Below are positions 18,019 through 28,917 of a stretch of 64,000 bases of DNA, one piece after another (position 1 is the first letter of the stretch; each line of letters begins with the position of its first letter). The stretch lies in the NCBI RefSeq assembly GCF_030539875.1, contig NZ_JAUNXI010000005.1:1-64000 (forward strand), given 5' to 3'. Made by a program: the position numbers and the translations under genes. Source of the stretch: Methanobrevibacter sp. (lineage in GTDB: Archaea > Methanobacteriota > Methanobacteria > Methanobacteriales > Methanobacteriaceae). Under the pieces are notes generated by a model. That model had not been told where the DNA came from and did no database searches. It saw only the letters and a program-made list of their open reading frames with translations.

Positions 18019-18444
18019 TTATAACCCTCTTAACCAAAGGGAAAGATAACCAATTTTTGGAATTACGACTAAATTATCATCAAAAGTAACAACTTTTTCT
18101 TTAATTTGACTTGATTTAACATAATACGGATCAGGAGCATTATTATTATCTCCCTTAATCAGATACATCGTATTTCCATCAATTTCAGTAATATTAATAA
18201 TTCTATGAATAACCGGTTGGTTAAACCAAGTTGCATCATAGACAACCACGTCCCCAACCTGAACATCATCAGGGTTAAACTCATGAATTCCCAAGAAATC
18301 TGCCTTTTGGACTAAAACAATGTCCCCTCTATAAAAAGCAGGCTCCATACTTCCAGATACAACAACATTCAAATGTTGAGCAGCTATTAAAACAATTAAA
18401 AGAATAATTACATAGGATGCAATTTCTTTCATATCAATATCCAT
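18019..18444 (-). CDS. Signal peptidase I (archaeal/Sec11 type)
   Basis: 141 aa membrane-bound protease that cleaves secretory signal peptides. One N-terminal membrane segment (ASYVIILLIVLIAAQ) precedes VVSGSMEPAF with the catalytic Ser; IHRI supplies His in place of the bacterial Lys, which marks the archaeal/eukaryotic S26B type; KGDNNNAPDP holds the conserved Asp residues. It has no C-terminal membrane segment apart from a weak hydrophobic end. It sits between argS and hemL on the same strand with short gaps. Confidence 0.92.
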   Translation of the reverse strand: MDIDMKEIASYVIILLIVLIAAQHLNVVVSGSMEPAFYRGDIVLVQKADFLGIHEFNPDDVQVGDVVVYDATWFNQPVIHRIINITEIDGNTMYLIKGDNNNAPDPYYVKSSQIKEKVVTFDDNLVVIPKIGYLSLWLRGL

Positions 18445-18449
18445 TTAAA

Positions 18450-19724
18450 TTACCTTCTTCTTTTTTTAAATGCAGCTTCCAGTGCTATTTCAATAGCCTC
18501 AGAAGTTTTTTGTAAATCATCCATACTGTGAGCATTTGATATAAAATTACATTCAAATTGAGATGGTGGAATGAAAACACCTTGTTTTAATAATGATTTA
18601 AAGTATCTTAAGAATTTTTTTCTATCAGATTCTTGGGCATCGGCATAGTCATAAACAGGTGCCGGATTGAAGTAAATCTGAAACATTGACGCAAGTCCAA
18701 CCGGTTGGATGTTATATTCCTCATCGTCTATAATGGATTGGATATTTCCTCTAAGGAATTTTCCTTTCCGTTCCAATTCTTTATAAAAAGCATCATCGAG
18801 TTGTGTTAAAGTAGAAATACCTGCCTGTACCGATACCGGATTTCCGGAAAATGTACCTGCCTGATAAACCGAACCGTTTGGAGCAATCAATTCCATGATT
18901 TCCTTTTTACCACAAAATGCCCCCATAGGAAGTCCTCCGCCAACTATCTTACCAAGAGTAGTTAAATCAGGAGTAACACTATAATATTCCTGAGCCCCAC
19001 CTCTGGAAGCTCTAAAACCGGTGATAACTTCATCAAATATTAAAACTATATCATTTTCTTCAGTAATTTTTCTGATAAACTCTAAAAATCCGGGTTTTGG
19101 TTCGATACATCCAACATTGCCCATTACAACTTCCATGATAATACAGGCAATGTTTTCTCCTTCTTTTTCTATTAAATCAGTTAAAGCTTCTTCGTTATTA
19201 AATGGAACTGATAAAGTGTTTTTAGTAGTATCAACCGGAATTCCCGCACTATCAGGTAAAGTTGCAGCGCCGGATCCTCCTTTAACCAAAACATAATCAT
19301 GAGCTCCGTGATAAGCTCCTTCAAATTTAACAATTTTATCCCTGCCGGTAAACCCACGTGCCAATCTAATTGCACTCATAGTAGCTTCCGTACCGCTATT
19401 ACAAAATCTTACCATCTCAGCACAAGGAATTCTATCAATAATTTCTTTTGCAAGAGTAATTTCATTTTTAGTTGGAGCGCCGTAAGCACTGCCGATAGTT
19501 AACTGATTAGAAACTTCCCTTACAACTTTAGGGTTAGCATGTCCTAAAATTAATGGACCATAAGCTAAACAGTGGTCAATATAACTTTTTCCATCTTCAT
19601 CAGTGAGCTTTGAGCCTCCTGCACTTTTAACAAAAAACGGATATGGTTTAAAAGCACGTACAGGAGAATTTACTCCACCGGGGAAATAATTTTTAGATTC
19701 GTTGAATAATTCTTCAGAATACAT
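18450..19724 (-). CDS. hemL: Glutamate-1-semialdehyde 2,1-aminomutase
   Basis: 424 aa PLP enzyme that makes 5-aminolevulinate, the precursor of F430, cobamides and siroheme. [10 protein letters not shown] near the start, [22 protein letters not shown] for PLP phosphate binding, DEVITGFR, and [16 protein letters not shown] with the Schiff-base Lys are all diagnostic. It lies 9 bp downstream of cbiC, which places precursor supply and a late cobamide step in one transcript. Confidence 0.96.
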   Translation of the reverse strand: MYSEELFNESKNYFPGGVNSPVRAFKPYPFFVKSAGGSKLTDEDGKSYIDHCLAYGPLILGHANPKVVREVSNQLTIGSAYGAPTKNEITLAKEIIDRIPCAEMVRFCNSGTEATMSAIRLARGFTGRDKIVKFEGAYHGAHDYVLVKGGSGAATLPDSAGIPVDTTKNTLSVPFNNEEALTDLIEKEGENIACIIMEVVMGNVGCIEPKPGFLEFIRKITEENDIVLIFDEVITGFRASRGGAQEYYSVTPDLTTLGKIVGGGLPMGAFCGKKEIMELIAPNGSVYQAGTFSGNPVSVQAGISTLTQLDDAFYKELERKGKFLRGNIQSIIDDEEYNIQPVGLASMFQIYFNPAPVYDYADAQESDRKKFLRYFKSLLKQGVFIPPSQFECNFISNAHSMDDLQKTSEAIEIALEAAFKKRRR

Positions 19725-19733
19725 TTTATCACG

Positions 19734-20363
19734 CTACAAATGTTGTATTAATGAATTTACGCAAGCTACTGCAATAGGTGTTCCGCCTTTAGGTCCCTGA
19801 ACAATAACACTGGGAATACTGGAGTTATGTAAAGCTTCCTTTGAATCAGCAGCTCCAACAAAACCGACAGGAACTCCAACAATAGCTTTAAGATTCATTT
19901 CACCTTTTTGATATAAGTCCATAGCTTCGAAAACAGCAGTAGGAGCATTACCAGAGACAACAATTCCTTCAAAATCATTTAAAGCCGCATAACGCATTGC
20001 TGCTGCAGCTCTTGTAATCTGATTTTCTTTAGCAATTTTAATTACATCATCATTTCTAATATAACACTCAACTTCCCCATCATATCTTGTTATACCATAT
20101 TTAACCATGTTGATATCGGTTAAAATGGTTTCATTATTTTTAAGGGAATTCATAGCTACATCTACAAAATCTGAACTGATTTTAACTAATTTTGCATACT
20201 CCGGATCAGCTGTTGAATGAACAATCCTCTCAACAATGTCTCTTTCGATTGGATTTAAATCTTTGACATCATCTCCAATAAGGTCACGAATAATTTCCCT
20301 ACTTTTATTTGCAATATCCAAACCTTGTTTAGTTGATGCGCCCATGAACATTTTGTCTGTCAT
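19734..20363 (-). CDS. cbiC: Cobalt-precorrin-8 methylmutase
   Basis: 209 aa enzyme that moves a methyl group from C11 to C12 to form cobyrinate. RIVHSTADPEYAKLV carries the catalytic His, and TRAAAAMRYAA, GNAPTAVFEAMDL and VPVGFVGAADSKE complete the conserved core. It is the first gene of a cbiC-hemL cluster; other cobamide genes (cbiB, cbiG, cbiH, CbiX) are scattered over 49-61 kb of the window. Confidence 0.95.
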   Translation of the reverse strand: MTDKMFMGASTKQGLDIANKSREIIRDLIGDDVKDLNPIERDIVERIVHSTADPEYAKLVKISSDFVDVAMNSLKNNETILTDINMVKYGITRYDGEVECYIRNDDVIKIAKENQITRAAAAMRYAALNDFEGIVVSGNAPTAVFEAMDLYQKGEMNLKAIVGVPVGFVGAADSKEALHNSSIPSVIVQGPKGGTPIAVACVNSLIQHL

Positions 20364-20416
20364 ATTATAACTATTAGTAAATATCTAAGTTAAATATTTT
20401 GTTTATGGAGGTAAAA

Positions 20417-21622
20417 TTATTTTTCACCTGCTGAAAGCCCTGCCAAATAGCCGGTTGAAAATGCGATTTTTAGATTATAACCTCCAGTAGGTCCGTGCAA
20501 ATCTAAAATTTCACCTGCAAAATACAGATTAGGTATTAATGTTGACTCCATTGTTTTCGGATTAACATTAGTCAGGTCAATACCGCCAATGGTTATTTTA
20601 GCCAAATTGCTATTAAAACCCGCAATTTCAAAACTAAATCGTTTTAAATTATCAATTAATCTGTTTTTAGTCTTTTTATTAATTCTTGAAAGTTGAGTTT
20701 CGCCGTCAAGATCAGTTTCATTTAAAAAGAAGTCAATGAAATTATTAGTTAAGAATAATTTCAAATAGTTTTTAATCATTGTTTTTCCTTTAATTTGAAA
20801 ATCACCATTAAATCTTTCCTGCAAGTCTTCGCGTGTGAGATTTGGACATAAATCAACAAATATTTCAAAATCGATATCAGGATTATTATTTTCTAATAAG
20901 TTATAACTTATACTTTGAGATATTTCATTACTTAAATCAATGATTCCAGGTCCTGTTAAACCCTCATGTGAAAATAAAACATTGCCTTGAATTTTAATTT
21001 TCTTATAACTTATAACAACATCATTTAATGTTATACCGGAAATATTTGACAAGTCTTTTTTGGTAATTAAAGGAGACAGACCATATTTAATGTCAGTTAA
21101 AGGTTGTGAAGTTAAATGATAGTTTTTTACATCACATCCGGTACGAGGATAGGTTATACCGCCGGTAGCGATGATAATTTTGTCTGCTTTAATTTCATCG
21201 TTTATAATGAAATCATCACTTATACTTTTAACTTCGAAGTTATAACTTATAATTACATCTTTTAAGTAATAAGTTAGAATGTTTAAGATATCACTAGATT
21301 TTTCACTTTCTGGAAATATTCTATTATTATCCTCTTCAACAAAAGCCAAACCTTTATTTTCAAAATAAGAAAGTAAATTTTCATTTGTAAATGTATAAAA
21401 AGAGTGTTTTAAAAAGTTTTTTTGAGGATAAAGGTTCAATAGCCTTTTAATTGGTTTGGAGTTTGTAATATTACATCTGCCGCCACCGGTCATCAGGAGT
21501 TTGCGTCCTAATTTGGGGTTTTTTTCAAGCAATATTACGCTAGATGAATTTTGACTGGCAGCAATAGCAGCCATAATCCCTGCAGGCCCTCCGCCAATAA
21601 CGGCTATTTCATACTTATCCAT
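20417..21622 (-). CDS. HI0933-family FAD-dependent oxidoreductase (BaiN-like)
   Basis: 401 aa flavoprotein. GGGPAGIMAAIAA is the N-terminal dinucleotide motif, LMTGGGRCNITNS is family specific, and FAGEILDLHGPTGGYNLKIAFSTG closes the FAD site. Members are annotated as NAD(P)/FAD-dependent oxidoreductases or BaiN, and substrates are mostly unknown. The central part is richer in Asn, Ile and Lys than in bacterial members. The coding DNA contains several TTATAA/AACTTAT words (for example near 20900, 21005 and 21230) like those in the repeat field before parA. Confidence 0.9.
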   Translation of the reverse strand: MDKYEIAVIGGGPAGIMAAIAASQNSSSVILLEKNPKLGRKLLMTGGGRCNITNSKPIKRLLNLYPQKNFLKHSFYTFTNENLLSYFENKGLAFVEEDNNRIFPESEKSSDILNILTYYLKDVIISYNFEVKSISDDFIINDEIKADKIIIATGGITYPRTGCDVKNYHLTSQPLTDIKYGLSPLITKKDLSNISGITLNDVVISYKKIKIQGNVLFSHEGLTGPGIIDLSNEISQSISYNLLENNNPDIDFEIFVDLCPNLTREDLQERFNGDFQIKGKTMIKNYLKLFLTNNFIDFFLNETDLDGETQLSRINKKTKNRLIDNLKRFSFEIAGFNSNLAKITIGGIDLTNVNPKTMESTLIPNLYFAGEILDLHGPTGGYNLKIAFSTGYLAGLSAGEK

Positions 21623-21639
21623 ATTATCAAAAAAAGAAA

Positions 21640-22959
21640 TTAAGGGGTTAATCTGTGTCTGTCTCTAGGGAAGAGCACACATTCACGGATGTTTTCAGAA
21701 CCGGTAAGCACCATAGTTAATCTGTCGGCACCTACACCCCAACCTGCGTGAGGAGGCATACCATATTCAAATGCTTTAAGATAGCTTCCAAATCCTGCAG
21801 GATTTAATCCTCTTTCTTCAATTTGTTTTACAAGTAAATCGTACTGGTGTACACGGGTAGCACCAGAAGACAATTCCAAATTATTGTACATTAAATCAAA
21901 AGCATGAGAATACTTATCATCATCTTCATTAGGCATTACATAGAATGGCTTAATTGCAGAAGGCCATTGGGTTAAGAAATAAAATCCTCCCATTGTATCT
22001 CCTAATGCTTTTTCAGCTTCACGGGATAAGTCTTCACCCCATTGCATTTCAACACCACGAGAGTTTACAATGTCAACAGCCTCATCATAGGTTACAACCG
22101 GAAAGTCGCCGTTAGGAACTTCCAATTCATGGCCTAAAATGTCCAATTCTTCACTGCATTTGTCATTGATGTCTTTTAATACTTGAATGAGCATGTCGTT
22201 TAATATTTTCATTACATCAACATCATCCATAAAGGAAGCTTCAGCATCGATGGAAACAGCTTCGTTTAAGTGTCTTAAAGTATCGTGCTCTTCTGCTCTG
22301 AAAATTTGACCAATTTCAAATACCCTATCCATTCCTGAACCCATCATCATTTGTTTGTATAATTGTGGAGATTGGCCCAAGAATGCTTCTTTTTCAAAGT
22401 AAGTGATTGGGAATAATTCTGTTCCTCCTTCAGTAGCTGAAGCTACGAGTTTAGGAGTGTTAATTTCAAAAAATCCATTATCGTAGAAGTAATCTCTGAT
22501 AGTATGGAACATTTGACCTTTAATTTTGAAAATAGCTGAAACATTATCTTTTCTTAAGTCTAAGAATCTTGAGTTTAATCTAGTGTCAATTTCAGCTTTT
22601 ACTTTTTCAGTAGGATCCATTGGTAAAGGTTGATTAGCTAAGTTTAATACTTTAATTTCTTTAGGAATAATTTCAACACCATTTGGTGCTTTTGGAGCTT
22701 CTTGAACTGCTCCTTTAATAGCTACAACGGACTCTTTTCTGAATTTTCTTAAATCTTCTAATATTTCTGAATCTACTTTTTTACTTGGAGCAGTAATTTG
22801 AACTCTGCCGGTTACATCTCTAATAATAACAAAGATAATTCCGCCTAAATCACGAATTTCATGTACCCAACCCATGATTGTAACATCACTACCTGCAATT
22901 TCAGGAGTGGTTTGTTTAGCGTAATGAGTTCTTCTCCAGTCATTTAATAAACCTTGCAA
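21640..22959 (-). CDS. aspS: Aspartyl-tRNA(Asp/Asn) synthetase, non-discriminating type
   Basis: Class IIb synthetase, about 439 aa. OB-fold anticodon domain, then motif 2 ([21 protein letters not shown]) and motif 3 ([13 protein letters not shown]). In the anticodon domain His33 (GWVHEIRD) and Pro92 (PKAPNG) match the residues known to mark AspRSs that also charge tRNA(Asn), which GatCAB then amidates. I prefer the TTG at 22959, since a full SD (gaggtga) sits 5 bases ahead; the in-frame GTG at 22968 lies inside that SD. Confidence 0.93.
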   Translation of the reverse strand: MQGLLNDWRRTHYAKQTTPEIAGSDVTIMGWVHEIRDLGGIIFVIIRDVTGRVQITAPSKKVDSEILEDLRKFRKESVVAIKGAVQEAPKAPNGVEIIPKEIKVLNLANQPLPMDPTEKVKAEIDTRLNSRFLDLRKDNVSAIFKIKGQMFHTIRDYFYDNGFFEINTPKLVASATEGGTELFPITYFEKEAFLGQSPQLYKQMMMGSGMDRVFEIGQIFRAEEHDTLRHLNEAVSIDAEASFMDDVDVMKILNDMLIQVLKDINDKCSEELDILGHELEVPNGDFPVVTYDEAVDIVNSRGVEMQWGEDLSREAEKALGDTMGGFYFLTQWPSAIKPFYVMPNEDDDKYSHAFDLMYNNLELSSGATRVHQYDLLVKQIEERGLNPAGFGSYLKAFEYGMPPHAGWGVGADRLTMVLTGSENIRECVLFPRDRHRLTP

Positions 22960-23147
22960 ATTATTCACCTCGGTTATAAAAATAAAATAATGATAAAAAT
23001 TTTCATTATATTTTTAATTTAGATTTAATCTTTTATAAAGATATGTAAAAAAAGGATATTTATAATACAAATTTTAAAAAAAATTGATAAATGATTTAAA
23101 GTAAAAACTCATTTTAAAGCCATTAAATCAAATCATTTGAAATAAAG

Positions 23148-24425
23148 TTAATCGTCCCTCAATCTGGTTTTAAAAGAATTGGCATGGGCAAAAAAGCCTT
23201 CATATTCGGCAATAGGTACTGAAGTTTTAGACAACTCTTTAAGCCCGTCTTTAGTAATTCTTTGAACTGTTGGCTTTTTAATAAAAGCTTCGGTGGAAAG
23301 ACCTGAATACATCTTAGCCCCTCCTCCAGTTGGAAGAACATGATTAGTACCTGATCCATAATCTCCAGCCGCTACCGGAGAATAAGAGCCTAAAAATATG
23401 GAACCTGCATTATTGATTTGTGATAATGTCAAATCATCATCTTTTGTGGATATGATTAAATGTTCGGGAGCATATTCATTTGTAACATGAACTGCCTCTT
23501 CAAAAGTGTCAGTGATAATAATTTTTCCACCTTTAGACAGTGATTCTTCAATAATCTCGCGTCTTGGAGCAATTTCTGTTAACTGTTTTACAAATTCATC
23601 AGTTTCAATAGCCAAATCTTTAGAATCAGTAACCAAAAAGCAGGATGCATTAGGGTCGTGTTCGGCCTGAGCCAATATATCAGTTGCTAAAAATTCAGGT
23701 TCAGCGCTGTCATCTGCTAAAATCAGCACTTCAGAAGGTCCTGCAGGAAACTCAATATCTACCTGACCATATACCAATTTTTTAGCGGCAGTAACGAATA
23801 TATTTCCCGGACCGACAATTTTTTCGACTTGTGGAATGGATTCTGTTCCATATGCAAGACCGGCTATTGCCTGAGCTCCACCAACTTTGTATATTTCATC
23901 AGCTCCTGCAATATCTGCTGCAACCAATATTGCATCTAATATTTTACCGTCATTTTGAGGAGGTGTAACACATACAACATTTTTAACTCCGGCAATTTTA
24001 GCAGGAATTACGGTCATCAAAATTGATGAGGGATAAGCAGCCCTTCCACCGGGAATGTAACATCCTGCAGAGTTAATTGGTCTTACAATCTGACCTGCAA
24101 CAATACCGGGATTTACTTCAATCTCCCATTCTAATGGAATCTGCTTTTTATGAAACTTTTCAATATTTTCTGCAGCTTGTTTTAAAGCAACAAGCAATTC
24201 ATCGTCTAAAGTGTCATAGGCCTGTTTAATTTCATCTTCTGAAACTTTTAAATTTTCTATTGTAACACCATCAAATTTCTCAGTATATTCCCGAATAGCT
24301 TTATCCTTATTATTTTTAACATTATTCAAAATGTCAGAAACAATATCTAAAACATTATTTACGTCCTGTTCTGATCTTTTGATAGTTTCAGCTAAATTGA
24401 TATCTGAATAATTTAATATTTTCAT
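23148..24425 (-). CDS. hisD: Histidinol dehydrogenase
   Basis: 425 aa zinc enzyme that oxidises histidinol to histidine with NAD in the last two steps of the pathway. [53 protein letters not shown] and the EYAPEHL segment with the general acid/base residues are all present. It is 7 bp downstream of ilvD and probably shares its transcript. hisG lies at 44.7 kb, so his genes are dispersed. Confidence 0.97.
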   Translation of the reverse strand: MKILNYSDINLAETIKRSEQDVNNVLDIVSDILNNVKNNKDKAIREYTEKFDGVTIENLKVSEDEIKQAYDTLDDELLVALKQAAENIEKFHKKQIPLEWEIEVNPGIVAGQIVRPINSAGCYIPGGRAAYPSSILMTVIPAKIAGVKNVVCVTPPQNDGKILDAILVAADIAGADEIYKVGGAQAIAGLAYGTESIPQVEKIVGPGNIFVTAAKKLVYGQVDIEFPAGPSEVLILADDSAEPEFLATDILAQAEHDPNASCFLVTDSKDLAIETDEFVKQLTEIAPRREIIEESLSKGGKIIITDTFEEAVHVTNEYAPEHLIISTKDDDLTLSQINNAGSIFLGSYSPVAAGDYGSGTNHVLPTGGGAKMYSGLSTEAFIKKPTVQRITKDGLKELSKTSVPIAEYEGFFAHANSFKTRLRDD

Positions 24426-24432
24426 TTTAATA

Positions 24433-26082
24433 CTACCTTAAAATAGCACCTGTGTCGGCAGAGTGAACAAGTTTTTGATATAATCTTAACCAGCCGTCTA
24501 AATCTCTTTCAGGGTGTTTGACTGCATTTAATCGATTTTGAATTTCTTCATCTGAAAGTTCGACATTAATGGACCGGTTAATAATATCAATTTCAATTAT
24601 ATCTCCGTTTTGAACAGCTGCAATTGGACCGTCTTCCATTGCTTCAGGAGATACGTGTCCAATACATGGACCTCTTGTTCCTCCAGAAAATCTTCCGTCT
24701 GTTATTAACCCAACGTCTTTGATATTCATTCCAGCAAGGGCAGAAGTTGGATTTAGCATTTCCCTCATGCCAGGACCTCCTTTTGGCCCTTCATATCTAA
24801 TTACAACAATATCTCCTTCATCTATTTCATGGTCAAATATTGCTTTTGTAACGTCTTCTTCACAATCATATACTTTAGCAGGTCCTTTAAGATACATCAA
24901 ATGATCTGCAACTGCACCTTTTTTAACAACACTTCCATTTGGTGCAAGATTTCCTTTTAAAATAGCTATTCCGCCATCTTCATGAACCGGATTATCCAGG
25001 GTATGAATTACCTCAGGGTTTTTATTTTCAACATTTTCCAGATTTTCTTTAATTGTTTTTCCAGTAACAGTCAACTGATTAGTATCGATTTTTTCACCTA
25101 ATGTTTTCAGCACAGCCTGAATACCACCAGCCAAATGCAAATCCATCATAGAATCTTCACCAGCAGGAGAAATAAGAGCGATATGAGGTACGTTTCTAGA
25201 AATTTTATCAAATAATTCTAAATCAACATTCAAACCTTTAACTTCACTGGCTAAAGCAGGAATGTGAAGTGCAGTATTGGAAGATCCTCCTAATGCCATA
25301 TCAACGGCAATAGCATTATTAAATGATTCCTGAGTCAATATATCTGAAGGTTTAATGTTATCCTCAACAAGTTTAACAATTTGCTTACCTGATTCATAAG
25401 CTATTTGATTATTTTCCTCAGTTCTAGCATGAGTAGTAGCACAAGAGGGTAGAGAAAGTCCTAAGGTTTCTGTTATACAAGCCATTGTATTTGCAGTAAA
25501 TAATCCAGAACAGCTACCTGCTCCAGGACAAGCGCATCTTTCAAGTTCATAAACTTCATCTTCAGATAATTTACCTGCAGAATTAGCACCGACAGCTTCA
25601 AAAACAGTAATTAAATCAACATTTTTACCTTTATACACACCGGATTCCATTGGTCCGCCTGTAACAACGATAGAGGGAACATCCACTCTAGCCGCACCCA
25701 TAATCATTCCCGGAACAACTTTATCACAGCTTGGAATTAATACAAGACCATCAAAAGCATGTCCTTTAGTCATGCTTTCAACAGTAGCAGCAATAATTTC
25801 CCTTGAAGGAAGAGAATATTTCATACCTTCATGGTTCATACTGATTCCGTCACAGATAGCCATTGTATCAAATTCAAATGGAATACCGCCGGCGGCAATA
25901 ATACCTTCTTTTACAAACTCAACAAGTTCTTTTAAATGAATATGGCCCGGTACAATGTCTGTAAAACTATTTGCTATGCCGATGAAGGGTTTTTTAAAAT
26001 CTTCATCGTCAAGCCCGCAGGCTCTTAAAAGAGATCTGTGTGGGGCTCTTTGAATTCCTTTTTTTACACTATCACTTTTCAT
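24433..26082 (-). CDS. ilvD: Dihydroxy-acid dehydratase
   Basis: 549 aa iron-sulfur dehydratase of valine and isoleucine synthesis. Cluster ligands lie in [31 protein letters not shown] and [35 protein letters not shown] is near the C-terminus. It starts an ilvD-hisD cluster, separate from ilvBNC at 6-10 kb. Confidence 0.97.
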   Translation of the reverse strand: MKSDSVKKGIQRAPHRSLLRACGLDDEDFKKPFIGIANSFTDIVPGHIHLKELVEFVKEGIIAAGGIPFEFDTMAICDGISMNHEGMKYSLPSREIIAATVESMTKGHAFDGLVLIPSCDKVVPGMIMGAARVDVPSIVVTGGPMESGVYKGKNVDLITVFEAVGANSAGKLSEDEVYELERCACPGAGSCSGLFTANTMACITETLGLSLPSCATTHARTEENNQIAYESGKQIVKLVEDNIKPSDILTQESFNNAIAVDMALGGSSNTALHIPALASEVKGLNVDLELFDKISRNVPHIALISPAGEDSMMDLHLAGGIQAVLKTLGEKIDTNQLTVTGKTIKENLENVENKNPEVIHTLDNPVHEDGGIAILKGNLAPNGSVVKKGAVADHLMYLKGPAKVYDCEEDVTKAIFDHEIDEGDIVVIRYEGPKGGPGMREMLNPTSALAGMNIKDVGLITDGRFSGGTRGPCIGHVSPEAMEDGPIAAVQNGDIIEIDIINRSINVELSDEEIQNRLNAVKHPERDLDGWLRLYQKLVHSADTGAILR

Positions 26083-26240
26083 TCAATCACACATTTAATT
26101 AAATCATAATAATATATGAAGTTAATAACTTTTAAAATATACTATAAGATATATATTACCTTAAAAAAAGGGCGAATATTGCCAAAATAAGAATTTTATA
26201 GAAAAATTTTAAAACCAAATAAATATAATATAAGATTACT

Positions 26241-27353
26241 ATGAGTACTTTAAAAAAGATGAAAATCCTAACAGATTCAGCACAATACGATCTCTGCGAC
26301 TATGTTAGTCATCATAAAAGCTCACAAATAAATTTACCAGGGATTTATGAAGCTATTGGCCATAATGGATGTAAGGTTCCTCTATTTAAAACACTTTTAA
26401 CCAATAGCTGTAAAAATGATTGCAAATATTGCATTAATCAGTCAAAAAGAAATTTTACAAGACTGGAATTAGCACCTGAAGAACTTGCAAAATCATTTCT
26501 CGGATACTATAACAGAGGATTGGTAAATGGTTTATTTTTAAGTTCAGGAATTTCAGGTGATGTAGATTCTACAATGGAAAAACAGATAGAAACCGTAAGT
26601 CTACTTAGAAAAAAATATGGATATGATGATTATATTCATCTCAAAATTGTACCTGGGGCAAGCAAAGATTCAATTAAAAGGGCAATGGCTCTATCGAACA
26701 GGGTCAGCATAAATATTGAAGCTGCAACATCCTCCGGTTTAGCCGAACTATCATCTACTAAAGATTACAACAAGGATATTCTAAAAAGATTATCATGGAT
26801 AAATTCTCTACAAAATAAAAGTTCAACATATCCAAATTCTACCCATACTACACAATTGATTATTGGGGCGAATAACGAAAGTGACAAGGAAATATTGAGT
26901 AGAATGGAAAAACTCTACAAAAAATCGAATTTAAAAAGAACATATTTCTCAGCATTTACACCGGTTGAAGAGACAGAATTTATGAATAAGGAAGCCTGTT
27001 CAACTGATAGAACTGCAAAGTTATATAATGCCGATAGCTTACTTAATGAGTACAATTATAAAGTTAAAGAGCTAGTTTTTGATGAAAATGATAAGCTATC
27101 ACTTACCCAGGATCCAAAGATTTTAGCTGCAAAAAACATGAATATATTTCCTGTAGAAATTAACAGTGCACCACTTGTGGAATTAATAAGAGTTCCTGGA
27201 ATAGGTGTTAAATCGGCACGAAGAATTATTTCTATTCGAAATAAAATACCATTCTCCAATAAAGAACAGCTTAGAAAATTAGGTGTTATAGTGGATAGAG
27301 CTGAACCTTATATTAAAATTAGTGGAGAATTTCAAACAACATTCGATTATTAG
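26241..27353 (+). CDS. Radical SAM protein with C-terminal helix-hairpin-helix (putative DNA modification/repair)
   Basis: 370 aa. The 4Fe-4S site is NSCKNDCKYCINQSKR (CxxxCxxC) at about residues 54-63, and LFLSSGISGDVDSTMEKQIE follows as in the TIGR03916-type putative DNA modification/repair radical SAM proteins. The C-terminus has a DNA-binding HhH: LIRVPGIGVKSARRII, about residues 315-335. In many genomes this protein is paired with a uracil-DNA-glycosylase-like partner, but no such gene is adjacent here. Reaction unknown. Confidence 0.85.
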   Translation: MSTLKKMKILTDSAQYDLCDYVSHHKSSQINLPGIYEAIGHNGCKVPLFKTLLTNSCKNDCKYCINQSKRNFTRLELAPEELAKSFLGYYNRGLVNGLFLSSGISGDVDSTMEKQIETVSLLRKKYGYDDYIHLKIVPGASKDSIKRAMALSNRVSINIEAATSSGLAELSSTKDYNKDILKRLSWINSLQNKSSTYPNSTHTTQLIIGANNESDKEILSRMEKLYKKSNLKRTYFSAFTPVEETEFMNKEACSTDRTAKLYNADSLLNEYNYKVKELVFDENDKLSLTQDPKILAAKNMNIFPVEINSAPLVELIRVPGIGVKSARRIISIRNKIPFSNKEQLRKLGVIVDRAEPYIKISGEFQTTFDY

Positions 27354-27501
27354 ACTTAGAACCAATAATTCTATAAAATAAAGAATTTGATTAAAAATAA
27401 ATAACTTAAAAAAAAGTAAAACAATATAAAATATTATTTTACAATAGATTATAAATGAAGTATACTGAGTATAATTTCATATATAATAGAATAAAAAAAA
27501 G

Positions 27502-28020
27502 CTAGTAATCTTCAAATAATGCCCATATTTCAGGGTACTTTTTAGAAACCGCTTCTTCAATTAAACTTGATGCTTCCTTTGAGATGCTGAATTCAGGTTC
27601 GGTTTTTCTTAAATATCTAAAAACTGCTGAAGACCTTGAAGACCATAAAGTGATTCGGGGATTTTTATCAACGATTTTTTTAACCTCAGCTATATGTTTT
27701 TCCTGAAGTTCAAGTTCCTGTGAAGGTATGCTTTCATCATCTGAGACTTCTTCGGATTCATCATCCTCCGGACGTTCTTCTTTAACATCATCATTTTCTT
27801 GTTCAGGACTAGTAGTAGAAGCATCATCTTGATTATTTTCTTCTTCTATTTCTTCAAATATATTTTTTTCATTATCGCCGTCATCTACTACTTCAACATC
27901 GTCATTTTCATTTTCATTTAATAAATCTTCAAGAGATTGTGTAGAATTACTGTCAAAATCTTCATTATAAAAATCAGGAATTAATGAATCCAATCCTTTT
28001 CCAAGTCCTTTTCTAGCCAT
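27502..28020 (-). CDS. ParA partner protein with ParB-like N-terminal peptide (no ParB domain)
   Basis: 172 aa. The first 15 residues, MARKGLGKGLDSLIP, are nearly identical to the N-terminus of bacterial ParB/Spo0J, the basic peptide that stimulates the ParA ATPase. Residues about 17-115 are extremely acidic and low in complexity (Glu/Asp/Asn/Ser), so probably disordered. About 115-172 form a helical basic-hydrophobic domain (KKIVDKNPRITLWSSRSSAVFRYLRK) that I do not recognise. There is no ParB nuclease/CTPase motif or helix-turn-helix. It starts 3 bp after parA ends and should act with it. Confidence 0.7.
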   Translation of the reverse strand: MARKGLGKGLDSLIPDFYNEDFDSNSTQSLEDLLNENENDDVEVVDDGDNEKNIFEEIEEENNQDDASTTSPEQENDDVKEERPEDDESEEVSDDESIPSQELELQEKHIAEVKKIVDKNPRITLWSSRSSAVFRYLRKTEPEFSISKEASSLIEEAVSKKYPEIWALFEDY

Positions 28021-28023
28021 TAT

Positions 28024-28887
28024 TTACCCCCAAACTCCTTGTAAATCTCTTTTAACTGTTTTGAATTGGCTTTTACCATTTTTATCGATATTATTTTTAG
28101 CCACATTTAATTCAACATTTTCATCCCTTTGAATAATTTCATCAGCTAATTTCAAATAAGCTTTAGTACCTGTACTTTCAGGATCGTAAATTAAACAAGG
28201 TTTACCAAAACTAGGAGCTTCTGCTAATCTAATATTTCTTGGAATGATTGTTTTAAATAACAAATTAGTTTCACCAAAGTAAGTTTTAAGTTCCTTATAA
28301 ACATCTTTGCTAAGTCTGGTTCTTTGATCGTATAGAGTAAGGAGAATCCCTTTAATTGGAGTTGGACTTCTAAGTCTTCTTTCAACTAATTTTATTGTAT
28401 TAATTAAATCAGCCACTCCTTCAAGTGCATAATATTCAGCCTGAATGGGTATTAAAACACTATCTGAAGCTACTAATGCATTAACTGTTATAACACCTAA
28501 TGAAGGAGGCAAATCTATGAAAATGTAATCAAATAAGGGTGTAACATCTTTAAGAGTTTCTTGCAAAACAATATGGTAGTTTTCACGTCTGGAAAGTTCC
28601 ATACCTGCACCACTAAGGGATATATTGCTTGGGATAATAAATAAATTTTTAATAAACGTAGGAATTGTTGCTTTTTTAACGCTTATATCCCCAATGATAG
28701 CATCATATATTGTATTTTCAATTTTAGTCTTATCTATTCCAAAGCTAGTAGTAGCATTAGCTTGCGGATCCATGTCAACAACTAAAACAGATTTACCCAT
28801 TACAGCAAGAGAAGTAGCGGTATTTACAACTGTAGTAGTCTTACCACAACCTCCTTTTTGATTCATCACTGCGATTACTTCACTCAT
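28024..28887 (-). CDS. parA: ParA/Soj-type partition ATPase
   Basis: 287 aa. The deviant Walker A is NQKGGCGKTTT at about residues 9-19, Walker A' is VLVVDMDPQANAT, and the Walker B region is YIFIDLPPSLGVITVNAL. These place it in the ParA/Soj branch rather than MinD. It would bind DNA non-specifically in its ATP form and be released by its partner protein. The upstream 412 bp are noncoding and full of short TTATAA-type repeats, a possible partition site. The C-terminal 30 residues (ENVELNVAKNNIDKNGK) are a hydrophilic extension. Confidence 0.92.
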   Translation of the reverse strand: MSEVIAVMNQKGGCGKTTTVVNTATSLAVMGKSVLVVDMDPQANATTSFGIDKTKIENTIYDAIIGDISVKKATIPTFIKNLFIIPSNISLSGAGMELSRRENYHIVLQETLKDVTPLFDYIFIDLPPSLGVITVNALVASDSVLIPIQAEYYALEGVADLINTIKLVERRLRSPTPIKGILLTLYDQRTRLSKDVYKELKTYFGETNLLFKTIIPRNIRLAEAPSFGKPCLIYDPESTGTKAYLKLADEIIQRDENVELNVAKNNIDKNGKSQFKTVKRDLQGVWG

Positions 28888-28917
28888 TTAAAGAATTCTC
28901 CTATATCTAAATATATT

